Positions 10,305 to 18,153 of a DNA stretch of 54,999 nucleotides are shown in pieces (the stretch's first letter is position 1; every line of letters begins with the position of its first letter). A program made the position numbers and the translations under genes. Source of the stretch: Streptomyces sp. YIM 130001 (lineage in GTDB: Bacteria; Actinomycetota; Actinomycetes; Streptomycetales; Streptomycetaceae); assembly GCF_003574445.1 (NCBI RefSeq), contig NZ_KZ984576.1, positions 1 to 54,999 on the forward strand, read 5' to 3'. The notes beneath the pieces are model-generated. The model searched no databases. It saw only the letters and a program-made list of their open reading frames with translations, and was not told the origin of the DNA.

Positions 10305-10392
10305 CGCCCAGCACGTCACCGGCCCGGTCCGCGCTTCCACGGACGCACGTCCACGGAGGACCCTCCGCGGCCCGGCCGGTGCCGCTCCTGAA

Positions 10393-10426
10393 GACGCCCG
10401 CGCACCGGATCCGGTGCGCGGGCGTC
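10393..10426. terminator. bidirectional terminator between gcl and AraC-type gene
   Basis: A perfect 34-nt palindrome (17 bp per arm, centred on GGATCC) lies between the two convergent genes. It can serve transcription from either side. Confidence 0.7.
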
Positions 10427-10450
10427 CGTGTGACGGCCCGGTGGCGGGCC

Positions 10451-11326
10451 TCAGCCCGACTCGCGCTCCACCGGGATCCAGATCTCCCCGTCCGCCGTCG
10501 TGCCGTCCTCCGAGACGGTCGTACGAGACAGCTCGGGGCCGGGGCGGAGCCGGTACGGGTTGGACGGGAACCACTCGGTGAAGATGTCCCGCCACAGGTA
10601 CTGCACGGCGGCCGGGAACTCGCCGGAGGCCTCGAAGACCGCCCAGGTGCCCGCGGGGACGACCAGGGTCTCCATGTCCTCCGGCGCGGCCCGGGTGGTC
10701 ACCGCCCCGTGGAAGTAGTCGAGTTCGGTCCCCTCCTCCCACGACGCCCGGTCGCCGGAGGGGTTCTCGACCGCGGCGAGCACGCCGCGCGGTTCGCTGT
10801 CCGACAGCTCCTCCAGCCGCCGCAGGTTCTCCCTGCCGATGCTCCGGATGAAGTCGACGATCGCGGGGTTCATGCCCTCGTACACGAGAGGCACCACGGT
10901 CCCCCTGCCGGCCATCCGGAACTCGTCCCGCTCGACGATGCGGTAACGCATACTGCTGCTCCCTTCGATGGTGAGACGGAAGGACATCCGGGCCTGGGAT
11001 CTGAGGCTCGCACCAGTGCGCCGGGCCTCACCGGGCCCGACGCCGTGCACCTGGCGGAACGCCCGTGCGAACGCCTCCGCCGACGTGTAGCCGTGGCGCA
11101 CCGCGATATCCAGGAGCGTCCGCTCGCCGGCAAGCACTTCCGCGCCGGCCACCGTGAGGCGCCTGCGCCGGATGTACTCGGACAGCGGCATCCCGGCGAG
11201 CGCCGAGAACAGCCGGCGCAGGTGGTACTCCGACGTCCAGGCGATCCGGGCCAGTTCCGCGGCCTCGATCCGGTCCTCGAGATGGTCCTCGATGTGGTCC
11301 AACGCCGCATTGAGCCGGTCCAGCAC
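10451..11326 (-). CDS. AraC-family regulator with GyrI-like ligand domain
   Basis: The 291-residue protein has an N-terminal AraC-type double helix-turn-helix (about 1-105), with IEAAELARIAWTSEYHLRRLFSA as the first HTH and LLDIAVRHGYTSAEAFARAFRQ as the second. After a short linker a GyrI-like/effector-binding domain begins at about 125 (MRYRIVERDEFRMAGRG) and runs to the end (EIWIPVERES), the arrangement of Rob/SoxS-like multidrug-responsive activators. It starts with GTG. Neighbours are convergent gcl and a small zinc-ribbon gene. Its target is unknown; there is no adjacent efflux pump. Confidence 0.88.
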   Translation of the reverse strand: MLDRLNAALDHIEDHLEDRIEAAELARIAWTSEYHLRRLFSALAGMPLSEYIRRRRLTVAGAEVLAGERTLLDIAVRHGYTSAEAFARAFRQVHGVGPGEARRTGASLRSQARMSFRLTIEGSSSMRYRIVERDEFRMAGRGTVVPLVYEGMNPAIVDFIRSIGRENLRRLEELSDSEPRGVLAAVENPSGDRASWEEGTELDYFHGAVTTRAAPEDMETLVVPAGTWAVFEASGEFPAAVQYLWRDIFTEWFPSNPYRLRPGPELSRTTVSEDGTTADGEIWIPVERESG

Positions 11327-11365
11327 CCCGGGCTCCTTCCGTCCTTCTTCGTTGCCTCACCAACG

Positions 11366-11632
11366 CTAGGAAGGACCAAGCCTGCACGACCCGACATCCT
11401 GTGCCCGCTCCGGTCGGGTCGACACGGCGGGCCGGCCGCGTGCGGAGACCCGCGTGCCGTCCGCCGTGATCTGGCGGACCTGCAGCGAGCCGCACCAGCA
11501 GCGGGTCCACCGGGTGACGCCGCAGCCGGTGCGGTGCTCCGAGACGACCGTCTGGGCCGGTTCCTCGTCCGGCCAGCCGCAGTACGGGCAGGCGGTGCGG
11601 GCGGGGCCGTGGGGCGGCGGCGTTGCAGGCAT
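11366..11632 (-). CDS. small zinc-ribbon-like hypothetical protein
   Basis: This 88-residue frame encodes CPYCGWPDEEPAQ, then HRTGCGVTRWTRCWCGSLQVR. The four Cys in a CPYC...CWCG layout could bind one zinc ion. The start at 11632 was chosen because GGAAGGAA precedes it; longer in-frame starts at 11695 or 11743 would overlap the start of the divergent LysR gene. The C-terminus is polar and poorly structured. No function is known. The coding call rests on the Cys spacing and the ribosome binding site, so treat it as probable. Confidence 0.5.
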   Translation of the reverse strand: MPATPPPHGPARTACPYCGWPDEEPAQTVVSEHRTGCGVTRWTRCWCGSLQVRQITADGTRVSARGRPAVSTRPERAQDVGSCRLGPS

Positions 11633-11741
11633 GGCAGCGGCGTTCCTTCCGGAAGAGGTGGTGTCCGTCCATGCCAGCCTCACTCCGTCGACCATGTATT
11701 TCCAGGTTCGATATCTGCGTGAAGTCGTGTACAAAAGCTTC

Positions 11742-12692
11742 ATGATTGATCTGCGACGTCTGGCCGTCCTGCGGGCCGTCGCCCGCTACGGAACCGTCAC
11801 GGCGGCCGCCGAGGCCGTCCACATGACCCCGTCCGCGGCTTCGCAGCAGATCCGGCGCCTCTCCCGGGAGCTGGGCGTCGATCTGCTCGAGCCGCACGGG
11901 CGGCGGGTCCGGCTCACGCCCGCCGCACGCGGACTGCTGCGCCACGCCGACCACATCGAGCAGTACTGGCAGGAGGCCGAGAGCCAGCTGCACGCCGCTC
12001 AGTCCTCGGTGCCGAGCGGAGTGCTGCGCGTCGCCGGATTCCCCACCGCGTGCTGCACGCTGCTCGCCCCGATCGTCGCCCGCCTCCAGGCCGAGTGGCC
12101 CGAACTCACCGTCGAGCTGCGCGAGGCCGAACCACCCGACGCCTACGACCTGTTGTTCTCGGGGGATGCCGATCTGGCCGTCGTCGAATCGACGCCCACC
12201 GGACCGCCGCTCGACGACGCCCGCTTCGACCACGCGGCCCTCTTCGACGACCCCTACGACCTGCTGACGCACCGGGACCATCCGCGCGCCGGAGAACGGA
12301 CGGTGGCGCTGTGCGAACTGGCGGGCGAGCCATGGGTCGTGGGTCAGCCGGGCACCTCGACACGGCGGCTCGAACTGGCGGCGTGCGAAGGAGCCGGATT
12401 CACGCCCACCGTCGCCCACCAGGCCCAGGACTTCTCGCTGCGGGCGACTCTGGTGGGCCTGGGTCTCGGCATCGCGCTCGTCCCTCGCCTGGTGCGCATC
12501 CCGGCCGATCTCCCCGTCGTACGCACGTCGTTGACGGGGGATCAGCTGCCCTCACGCCGGCTCGTGCGGGTCGTACGGGCGGGCAGTGCGCAGCACCCGG
12601 CGATCGCCGCGGCCCTGGACGCGCTGGCCGCTCAGGAGACCAGGGGGCGGGTGCCGGACGCGGAGGAGGTGTCGGTCGAGCCGTTCCGCTGA
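11742..12692 (+). CDS. LysR-family transcriptional regulator
   Basis: The 316-residue protein has the LysR winged HTH at about residues 1-60 (MIDLRRLAVLRAVARYGTV, TAAAEAVHMTPSAASQQIRRL) and a LysR_substrate domain from about 90 to 295 (GVLRVAGFPTAC..., ending GIALVPRLVRIP). No good ribosome binding site precedes the ATG at 11742, but it is the only start that gives a normal LysR N-terminus. It is followed by a strong terminator and faces the catalase gene. The ligand and regulon cannot be read from sequence. It could regulate the divergent small gene or the neighbouring catabolic genes. Confidence 0.88.
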   Translation: MIDLRRLAVLRAVARYGTVTAAAEAVHMTPSAASQQIRRLSRELGVDLLEPHGRRVRLTPAARGLLRHADHIEQYWQEAESQLHAAQSSVPSGVLRVAGFPTACCTLLAPIVARLQAEWPELTVELREAEPPDAYDLLFSGDADLAVVESTPTGPPLDDARFDHAALFDDPYDLLTHRDHPRAGERTVALCELAGEPWVVGQPGTSTRRLELAACEGAGFTPTVAHQAQDFSLRATLVGLGLGIALVPRLVRIPADLPVVRTSLTGDQLPSRRLVRVVRAGSAQHPAIAAALDALAAQETRGRVPDAEEVSVEPFR

Positions 12693-12714
12693 ACGCGCGT
12701 CGGGGCAACGCCGA

Positions 12715-12750
12715 AGGCGCGGAGTACGGGACCGTCCGTACTCCGCGCCT
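12715..12750 (+). terminator. terminator after the LysR gene; rest of 12693-13054 empty
   Basis: A perfect 15-bp stem (AGGCGCGGAGTACGG and its complement) encloses a 6-nt loop GACCGT, 22 bp after the LysR stop. The remaining 300 bp up to the catalase stop at 13055 show no gene I can support. Confidence 0.75.
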
Positions 12751-13054
12751 CGTCTTCGGAGAGCCGGCTCCGAAAGACCTGTGGCTGATGCCGGGACCGC
12801 GGCGGGTGCGATGACCTTCGGAGCCGCTCCCTCAGGTCGGGAGAGACACGTCGGCTTCACCACCGCACTGGCTCGCACGCCGTCGCGGTCCCATGTCAGG
12901 AGGTGTCAGACACCCCCTCGTCCGCCGGAGCGGACTGCCCGCACCGGAGGCCACCCCTCATACGGGCCCTCGGTGCGGGCAGGCGCCCGGAATCCCCGAC
13001 CTCCCGTCAGGTCCCGGGCGCTGCCTGCGAGTTGCTCCCCTGACGGGGAGTGAC

Positions 13055-14512
13055 TCAGTCCTCGCGCAGGGCGCGGACGGCGTCTTCGACGCGCTTGCCG
13101 TAGTCCGGGTCGGCGGCGTGGAAGTGGGCCAGGTTCTTCTCGACGACGTCGTCGCGCGAGACCTGCGAGAGGCCGCCGGCGATGTTCGCCACCAGACGTC
13201 CCTTCTCGTCCTCGCCCATCAGCCGGTAGAGCTCGCCGGCCTGGAAGAAGTCGTCGTCCTTCGTGTGCGCCGGTGCCTCGTGTGCGCCGGTGTGCCCGGT
13301 CACCGCGAGCGGTGCGGCCAGCGGCCGGCCGGTCTCGGCCGGACCGTCGTACGAGTTGGGCTCGTAGTTCTTGGCGCCGCGGGCCTGCGGGTTGGAGGCC
13401 ATCAGGCCGTCGCGGCCGTAGTTGTTCGCCTCGGTGGCGCGCGGGGCGTTCACCGCGAGCTGGGTGTGGTTGACGCCCAGGCGGTAGCGGTGCGCGTCCG
13501 CGTAGGCGAACAGGCGGCCCTGCAGCATCTTGTCCGGCGAAGGGCCGATGCCGGGAACGAAGTTGTTCGGCGAGAACGCGGCCTGCTCGACCTCGGCGAA
13601 CACGTTGTCCGGATTGCGGTCGAGGACCAGACGGCCCACGCGCTGCAGCGGGTAGTCGCTGTGCGGCCACACCTTGGTGAGGTCGAACGGGTTGAAGCGG
13701 TAGTCCGCGGCCTCGGCGGCCGGCATGACCTGCACGTAGAGCGTCCAGGACGGGTTCACGCCGCGCTCGATGGCCTGCAGCAGGTCCGTCTGGTGCGAGT
13801 TCGGGTCCTGGCCGGCCAGCTCGGCGCCCTGCTCGGCGGAGAGCGAGCGGATGCCCTGGTTCGTCTTGAAGTGGTACTTGACGAAGAAGGCCTCACCCTG
13901 GGCGTTGGTCCACTGGTAGGTGTGGGATCCGTAGCCGTTCATGTGGCGGTACGAGGCGGGGATACCGCGGTCGCCCATCAGCCAGGTGACCTGGTGGGTG
14001 GCCTCGGGGGCGTGCGCCCAGAAGTCCCAGACGTTCTCCGCCTCCTGCTTGCCCGTGAAGGGGTCGCGCTTCTGGGAGTGGATGAAGTCGGGGAACTTCA
14101 GCGGGTCCTTGATGAAGAACACCGGGGTGTTGTTGCCGACGAGGTCGTAGTTGCCCTCTTCGGTGTAGAACTTCAGCGCGAAGCCGCGCGGGTCGCGGAC
14201 CGCGTCCGCCCCGCCGAGGTTGTCGGCGACGGTGGAGAAGCGCAGGAACAGCTCGGTGCGCTTGCCGATCTCGCCGAGGAAGTCCGCGGAGGTGAAGCCG
14301 GTGACGTCGTCGGTCACCTCGAAGTAGCCGTAGGCGCCGGAGCCGCGGGCATGCACGACGCGCTCCGGGATGCGCTCGCGGTTGAAGCGCGCGAGCTTCT
14401 CGAGGAGGTGCTGGTCCTGCAGCAGGATGGGGCCACCGACGCCGGCGGTGGCGGAGTTCTGATTGTCGGCGACCGGAGCACCGGACTCGGTCGTAAGCAC
14501 GCGCTGCGCCAT
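13055..14512 (-). CDS. monofunctional heme catalase
   Basis: This 485-residue clade 3-type small-subunit catalase dismutates H2O2. It begins MAQRVLTTESGAPVADNQNS and carries the active-site segment FNRERIPERVVHARGSGAYG (catalytic His in VVHARG). The distal Asn lies in the FYTEEGNYDLVGNNTPVFF region and the proximal heme ligand signature is RLFAYADAHRYRLG (Tyr). Length is typical (about 480-490). A start 21 nt upstream (14533, MEGQPDIM) is possible. Its promoter region has a 17-bp box identical to the one before the uricase operon, so a role in clearing urate-oxidase H2O2 is inferred. It lies next to the tsr-hyi pair. Confidence 0.94.
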   Translation of the reverse strand: MAQRVLTTESGAPVADNQNSATAGVGGPILLQDQHLLEKLARFNRERIPERVVHARGSGAYGYFEVTDDVTGFTSADFLGEIGKRTELFLRFSTVADNLGGADAVRDPRGFALKFYTEEGNYDLVGNNTPVFFIKDPLKFPDFIHSQKRDPFTGKQEAENVWDFWAHAPEATHQVTWLMGDRGIPASYRHMNGYGSHTYQWTNAQGEAFFVKYHFKTNQGIRSLSAEQGAELAGQDPNSHQTDLLQAIERGVNPSWTLYVQVMPAAEAADYRFNPFDLTKVWPHSDYPLQRVGRLVLDRNPDNVFAEVEQAAFSPNNFVPGIGPSPDKMLQGRLFAYADAHRYRLGVNHTQLAVNAPRATEANNYGRDGLMASNPQARGAKNYEPNSYDGPAETGRPLAAPLAVTGHTGAHEAPAHTKDDDFFQAGELYRLMGEDEKGRLVANIAGGLSQVSRDDVVEKNLAHFHAADPDYGKRVEDAVRALRED

Positions 14513-14547
14513 GATGTCGGGTTGACCTTCCATGCGGGAGCTGCTGA

Positions 14548-14565
14548 GCGGAAAACTGTTTCCGC
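14548..14565. promoter_or_regulatory. palindrome in the catalase leader
   Basis: GCGGAAAACTGTTTCCGC has 7-bp perfect arms around ACTG, 36 bp before the catalase start. It could be an operator for a peroxide-responsive regulator or a leader hairpin. It does not match the other two palindrome families here. Confidence 0.35.
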
Positions 14566-14597
14566 CACGTGGAGCGTAAGTTCGGCCTGAACCGAAC

Positions 14598-14614
14598 GTC
14601 AACAGTTTGTTGAA
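14598..14614. promoter_or_regulatory. TTCAAC-N5-GTTGA box at catalase
   Basis: Read on the catalase strand this is TTCAACAAACTGTTGAC, the same 17 bases as the box at 17534-17550 before the uricase operon. It lies 86 bp upstream of the catalase start, a promoter-like distance. Confidence 0.6.
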
Positions 14615-14744
14615 GAAACGCGAACCGCGGCTTTCGGCCCCGCGTACGGGGCGTGCGGCGGTACGGCAAAGCATCCGGACGGCGGCGGCGCCAGGGCGCG
14701 ACAGGACAGGTGTCAGCGCCACCGCCGACCGGAAGTCTGTTTCA

Positions 14745-14778
14745 CCGGGCCGGAGTTGGCGGTCCAACTCCGGCCCGG
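14745..14778 (-). terminator. terminator after the hyi-tsr pair
   Basis: A perfect 15-bp stem (CCGGGCCGGAGTTGG and its complement) with loop CGGT lies 20 bp past the reductase stop on the minus strand. Confidence 0.75.
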
Positions 14779-14798
14779 GAAGTGTGGTTGCCGAGGTG

Positions 14799-15695
14799 TC
14801 AGGCGGCCGGCTTCTCGCCGGACAGACGCTCGACCGAGCGCAGCAGCGCCGAGTGGTCGAGGCCGCCGTCACCCTGGGCGCGCAGCGAGGCGACGAGCTG
14901 GGCGACCACGCCGCCGACCGGCAGCGAGGCACCGACATTGCGGGCGGCGTCGGTGACGATGCCCATGTCCTTGTGGTGCAGGTCGATCCGGAAACCGGGC
15001 TTGAAGTCCCGGTTGAGGAAGTTGTCCTTCTTGCGGGTCAGGACCGTGGAACCGGCCAGGCCGCCGTTGAGGACGTCAAGGGCGGCGGCCAGGTCGACGC
15101 CGGACTTCTCCAGGAAGACGACGGCCTCGGCGCAGGCCTGGATGTTGACCGCGACGATCAGCTGGTTGGCGGCCTTCACCGTCTGACCGGAGCCGTGCGG
15201 GCCGCAGAGCACGATCGTCTTGCCGAGCGCGTCGAGGAGGGGCTTGGCCTCGTCGAAGTCGGCCTGCTCGCCGCCGACCATGATGGACAGGACGGCCTCG
15301 ATGGCGCCGGCCTCGCCGCCGGAGACAGGGGCGTCGATGACGCGGATGCCCTTCTCCTTGGCGTTCTTCGCCAGGTCGACCGAGGTCTGCGGCGTGATCG
15401 AGGACATGTCGATCACCAGAGCGCCGGACTTCGCGTTCTCCAGGATGCCGTCCTGGCCGTACGCGATGGCCTCGACCTGCGGGGACGCGGGGACCATCGT
15501 GACGATCACGTCGGCGTCCTTGACGGCCTCGGCGATCGACTTCGCCGAGGTGCCGCCGGCGGCGGCCAGGCGGTCCAGCTTGTCCTGCTCCAGGGTGAAG
15601 CCGGTGACGTCGTAACCCGCCTTGATCAGGTTCTCGGACATGGGGGAGCCCATGATGCCGAGGCCGATCCAGGCAATCTTCGGGAGGGTGCTCAT
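14799..15695 (-). CDS. 2-hydroxy-3-oxopropionate (tartronate semialdehyde) reductase
   Basis: The 298-residue enzyme should reduce tartronate semialdehyde to D-glycerate with NAD(P)H, directly after Gcl. It belongs to the beta-hydroxyacid dehydrogenase family. The Rossmann motif GLGIMGSPMSENL is at about 12-24. The substrate-binding segment is DAPVSGGEAGA, the catalytic lysine sits in GSGQTVKAANQLI, and KDNFLNRDFKPGFRIDLHHKDMG marks the C-terminal domain. Length is normal. It lies 93 bp downstream of hydroxypyruvate isomerase on the same strand, so the two are probably one operon controlled from the operator pair at 16669-16704. Confidence 0.93.
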   Translation of the reverse strand: MSTLPKIAWIGLGIMGSPMSENLIKAGYDVTGFTLEQDKLDRLAAAGGTSAKSIAEAVKDADVIVTMVPASPQVEAIAYGQDGILENAKSGALVIDMSSITPQTSVDLAKNAKEKGIRVIDAPVSGGEAGAIEAVLSIMVGGEQADFDEAKPLLDALGKTIVLCGPHGSGQTVKAANQLIVAVNIQACAEAVVFLEKSGVDLAAALDVLNGGLAGSTVLTRKKDNFLNRDFKPGFRIDLHHKDMGIVTDAARNVGASLPVGGVVAQLVASLRAQGDGGLDHSALLRSVERLSGEKPAA

Positions 15696-15788
15696 GAGGG
15701 TGCCTTTCTTGCTGAGGTCCCGCGGGAGCCGGCGGCGGTACCGCGCGGGGACCTGACTGCGGTCCTACGAAGTGGAACGGGGGCGCGC

Positions 15789-16637
15789 TCAGCGCGCCGC
15801 GCGGGCCTCGGCCGGGAGCCAGCCGAACGCCTCCGTGCTCGGCTTGTCGCCGGGCTTGTACTCCAGGCCGACGTAGCCCTCGTATCCGGCCTTCGACAGG
15901 CGGTCGAGGAGGGACTCCAGGGGCAGGTCGCCGGTGCCGGGGGCGCCGCGGCCGGGGTTGTCGGCGATCTGCACGTGCCCGGTCTTGGCGGCGTACGTGT
16001 CGATGATCTGCTCCAGGCCCTCGACGGTCTCGCCGTTCATGGACAGGTGGTACAGGTCCATGAGGAACTTGGCGTTGCCGAGCCCGGTGGCGGCGTTCAC
16101 CGCGTCGACGATCTCGATCGCCTTCGGGGCGCTCACGATCGGGCACTTCGGCGACTCCGGCGCGTTCAGCGCCTCGATCAGCAGGATCGCGCCGATGCGG
16201 TCGGCCTCGCGGGCGGCGAGCTGCAGGTTCTCGAGCGCGAGCTTGTCCTGCTCGGCCGGGTCCACGCCGTCGACGCGGTTGCCGTAGAGCGCGTTGAGCG
16301 CCTTGCAGCCGAGGGAGGCGGCGAAGTCGGCGGCGACCTTGAGGTTGGCGCGGAACTTCTCGGACTCCTCGCCCGGGATGCTGAGGGCACCGCGGTCGGG
16401 GCCCGGCAGCTGCCCGGCGTAGAAGTTGAGGCCGGTGAGCTGGACGCCCGCGTCCTCGATCGCCGACTTCAGGGCGTCGAGTTCGGACTGCTCGGGGGTG
16501 GCGGAGTCGACCCAGGGCCACCACAGCTCCACCGCGGTGAAGCCGGCCGCCGCGGCGGCCGCGGGGCGCTCCAGGAGCGGGAGCTCGGTGTAGAGAATCG
16601 ACAGGTTGACATTGAAGCGCTGGTCCGTGAAGCCCAT
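15789..16637 (-). CDS. hyi: hydroxypyruvate isomerase
   Basis: The 282-residue TIM-barrel protein interconverts hydroxypyruvate and tartronate semialdehyde, linking glyoxylate and glycerate metabolism. It starts MGFTDQRFNVNLSILYTELP, like Hyi/OtnI proteins. Metal and acid positions are visible as AVELWWPW, GLNFYAGQLPGPDRG, LLIEALN, FLMDLYHLSMNGE and GYVGLEYKP (the Glu and Asp residues of these are the usual Mg2+ ligands). GGAAGGAG lies upstream of the ATG at 16637; a longer start at 16676 would overlap the operator. It is first in an operon with tartronate semialdehyde reductase. Confidence 0.92.
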   Translation of the reverse strand: MGFTDQRFNVNLSILYTELPLLERPAAAAAAGFTAVELWWPWVDSATPEQSELDALKSAIEDAGVQLTGLNFYAGQLPGPDRGALSIPGEESEKFRANLKVAADFAASLGCKALNALYGNRVDGVDPAEQDKLALENLQLAAREADRIGAILLIEALNAPESPKCPIVSAPKAIEIVDAVNAATGLGNAKFLMDLYHLSMNGETVEGLEQIIDTYAAKTGHVQIADNPGRGAPGTGDLPLESLLDRLSKAGYEGYVGLEYKPGDKPSTEAFGWLPAEARAAR

Positions 16638-16668
16638 GAGGGGTGGGCGCTCCTTCCGTGTAGCGGCC

Positions 16669-16704
16669 TTCCGCATCGCGGAAGTTACTTTCTACTTGAT
16701 GGAA
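16669..16704. promoter_or_regulatory. tandem AllR-like operators of hyi
   Basis: Two copies sit exactly 21 bp apart: TTCCGCATCGCGGAA (16669-16683, perfect palindrome) and TTCTACTTGATGGAA (16690-16704). They begin 32 bp upstream of the hyi start codon. The same pair geometry occurs at gcl, malate synthase and allantoinase. Confidence 0.65.
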
Positions 16705-16798
16705 GATTGCCGTTCGAGGTTCCTGCTTGTCAAGAGGGACCGGACAGAAATCGGCTCCGGCGGAGGTGCCGGCGCGGTCCGCCCAGTAGGTTGACGGC

Positions 16799-17071
16799 GT
16801 GCGATTGCGAGTGGAGTTCACGACCGAGCCCTTCGACCTCGACGAGGCGCCATCCCATGCGGTGGTGGCCCGCGACGTCGTGCAGACCGCGGACCTGGAC
16901 GCCGTCGACGTCGGCCCGTTCGGCAATACGGCCGAGGGCCGTGCCGACGAGGTGCTGACCGCGGTGGACGCCCTGCTGCGCAGATCGCTCGCCGCAGGGG
17001 CGACCCGGGTCTCCCTGCAGGTGAATGTGATCGGGGACGAGGCGGCCGAGGCCCCGGAGGTGGAGCGGTGA
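16799..17071 (+). CDS. small protein of the MTH1187/YqgV thiamine-binding type (putative)
   Basis: This 90-residue soluble protein reads MRLRVEFTTEPFDLDEAPSH, then VDVGPFGNTAEGRADEVLTAVDALLRRSLAAGATRVSLQVNV. The spacing of a first strand with EFTTEP, a central G-x-x-x-EG-x-x-DEVL segment and a final G-A-x-R-V strand matches the MTH1187/YkoF-like thiamine-binding fold. That family gathers thiamine or its fragments in the cytoplasm. Its stop overlaps the start of the HTH gene (GTGA), so the two are translationally coupled. A link with the ThDP enzyme Gcl of the same pathway is attractive but unproven. The family call is by eye. Confidence 0.6.
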   Translation: MRLRVEFTTEPFDLDEAPSHAVVARDVVQTADLDAVDVGPFGNTAEGRADEVLTAVDALLRRSLAAGATRVSLQVNVIGDEAAEAPEVER

Positions 17072-17445
17072 CCGAACCGAGGGACCACCCCTTCACCGCC
17101 GCGGTCAAGCCCCTGGTCGACGCGATGGGCGGCGAACTGATCCCGCCCGCTCAGGCCGCCGACGACGACGTGGTCCTCAACTGGGAGGGCGAGGACCTGG
17201 TCGCCGTCCGGCTCCCGCAGCTCGCGGACTCGCTCGACCGGATCCTCGCCGCCCTCGAGCGCCGCCACGGCGTGCCGCTCGCCGAGCTCGACCGAAAGTC
17301 CAAGCAGGAGGTCGTCCGGATACTCGAGGGCCGCGGTGCCTTTTCCGTGCGACATGGCGTGGAGACCGTCGCCGGTGCGCTCGGCGTCTCCCGGTTCACC
17401 GTCTACAACTACCTGAACAGGGAAAACGCTGCCAAGGGTGAGTGA
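17068..17445 (+). CDS. HTH_22-like (DauR/YheO-type) DNA-binding protein
   Basis: The 125-residue protein ends with ELDRKSKQEVVRILEGRGAF, then SVRHGVETVAGALGVSRFTVYNYLNR. This is the pattern of the HTH_22 domain at the C-terminus of DauR/YheO regulators (a K-x-x-VRxLxxxGxF run followed by VAxxLGVSRxTVYxYL). The usual YheO PAS domain is missing; the first 70 residues (VVLNWEGEDLVAVRLPQLADSLDRILAALE) may act as a small sensory or dimerisation part. It starts with GTG, overlapping the thiamine-binding-like gene by 4 nt. Placed immediately upstream of the uricase operon, it is a candidate for the protein that binds the TTCAAC boxes. That role is inference only. Confidence 0.75.
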   Translation: MTEPRDHPFTAAVKPLVDAMGGELIPPAQAADDDVVLNWEGEDLVAVRLPQLADSLDRILAALERRHGVPLAELDRKSKQEVVRILEGRGAFSVRHGVETVAGALGVSRFTVYNYLNRENAAKGE

Positions 17446-17485
17446 CTTACGTCCCGTTGAGCATGCGCGTACTCACGCGTAGTAC

Positions 17486-17520
17486 ACGAGCCGTCGCCCG
17501 GATCGCGGGCGGCGGCTCGT
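17486..17520 (+). terminator. terminator before the uricase operon
   Basis: A 15-bp stem with one G-T pair (ACGAGCCG...CGGCTCGT) and a 5-nt loop is followed by TTGTT. It separates the HTH gene from the uricase promoter. Confidence 0.7.
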
Positions 17521-17533
17521 TTGTTCAAATGAT

Positions 17534-17550
17534 TTCAACAAACTGTTGAC
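17534..17550. promoter_or_regulatory. TTCAAC-N5-GTTGA box at the uricase operon
   Basis: TTCAACAAACTGTTGAC lies 60 bp before the OHCU decarboxylase start and is identical to the catalase-upstream box in inverse orientation. A second overlapping palindrome, TTGTTCAAAT-G-ATTTCAACAA (17521-17541, 9 of 10 positions paired), shares its left arm. Two dimers might therefore bind side by side, or compete. Confidence 0.6.
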
Positions 17551-17610
17551 GCAGTGTTGTGGAAGGTCTTAGCTATTCGCAGCCCGTCCAGCACAGCCAC
17601 GGAGGCTCCC

Positions 17611-18153
17611 GTGACGTCGAGCACCACCCCGGGCCTCGCCCGGTTCAACACCCTGGAAGAGTCCGCACTCGCTGCGGAACTGACCGAGGTGTGCGCCAGT
17701 TCCGTCTGGGGGAGCAAACTGCTCGCCCAGCGCCCCTACGCCACCGTCGATTCCCTCTTCGCCGCGAGCGACGCCGCCATGGCCGAACTCGCCGTCGAGG
17801 ATCTCGAGGAGGCGATGGCGGGACACCCCCCGATCGGCCGCCCCAAGCCGGGCGACCCCACATCGGCTCGTGAACAGCGCGGCATGGCAGGCGCCTCCGA
17901 GGAGCTCAAGGCAGAACTGCTCGAACTCAACCTGGCCTACCAGGAGAAGTTCGGACACGTCTTCCTGATCTGCGCGACCGGCGCGACGGCCGAGTTCATG
18001 CTCGACCGCCTCAAGAACCGGATCGAGAACGAGCCCGGAGCGGAGCGGGAGATCGTCCGCACCGAACTGGGCAAGATCAACCGCATCCGGCTCACCCGTC
18101 TCGCAGGAGAAGGTGGGGACACCACCCACACGAAGTCAGGGGGACAAGCATGA
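17611..18153 (+). CDS. 2-oxo-4-hydroxy-4-carboxy-5-ureidoimidazoline (OHCU) decarboxylase
   Basis: The 180-residue enzyme decarboxylates OHCU to (S)-allantoin, the last step of urate breakdown to allantoin. The family core is present: ARFNTLEESALAAELTEVCAS (helix 1), AMAGHPPIGRPK with the catalytic His at about 72, SAREQRGM with the conserved Glu at about 88, and LNLAYQEKFGHVFLICATG. Length is typical (160-180). The GTG start at 17611 has GGAGG five bases upstream. It is the first gene of a tight three-gene operon: the next start overlaps its stop (ATGA), and a TTCAAC box precedes it. Confidence 0.94.
   Translation: MTSSTTPGLARFNTLEESALAAELTEVCASSVWGSKLLAQRPYATVDSLFAASDAAMAELAVEDLEEAMAGHPPIGRPKPGDPTSAREQRGMAGASEELKAELLELNLAYQEKFGHVFLICATGATAEFMLDRLKNRIENEPGAEREIVRTELGKINRIRLTRLAGEGGDTTHTKSGGQA

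Noticed and set aside
14513..14938. N-terminal extension of the catalase frame
   Set aside because: It would run through the shared TTCAAC box and a palindrome, has no family similarity and no ribosome site. The catalase family starts at MAQRVLTTES.
14607..16958. Long plus-strand frame opposite the tsr-hyi genes
   Set aside because: It is antisense to two well-recognised enzymes and has no domain-like composition or ribosome site.
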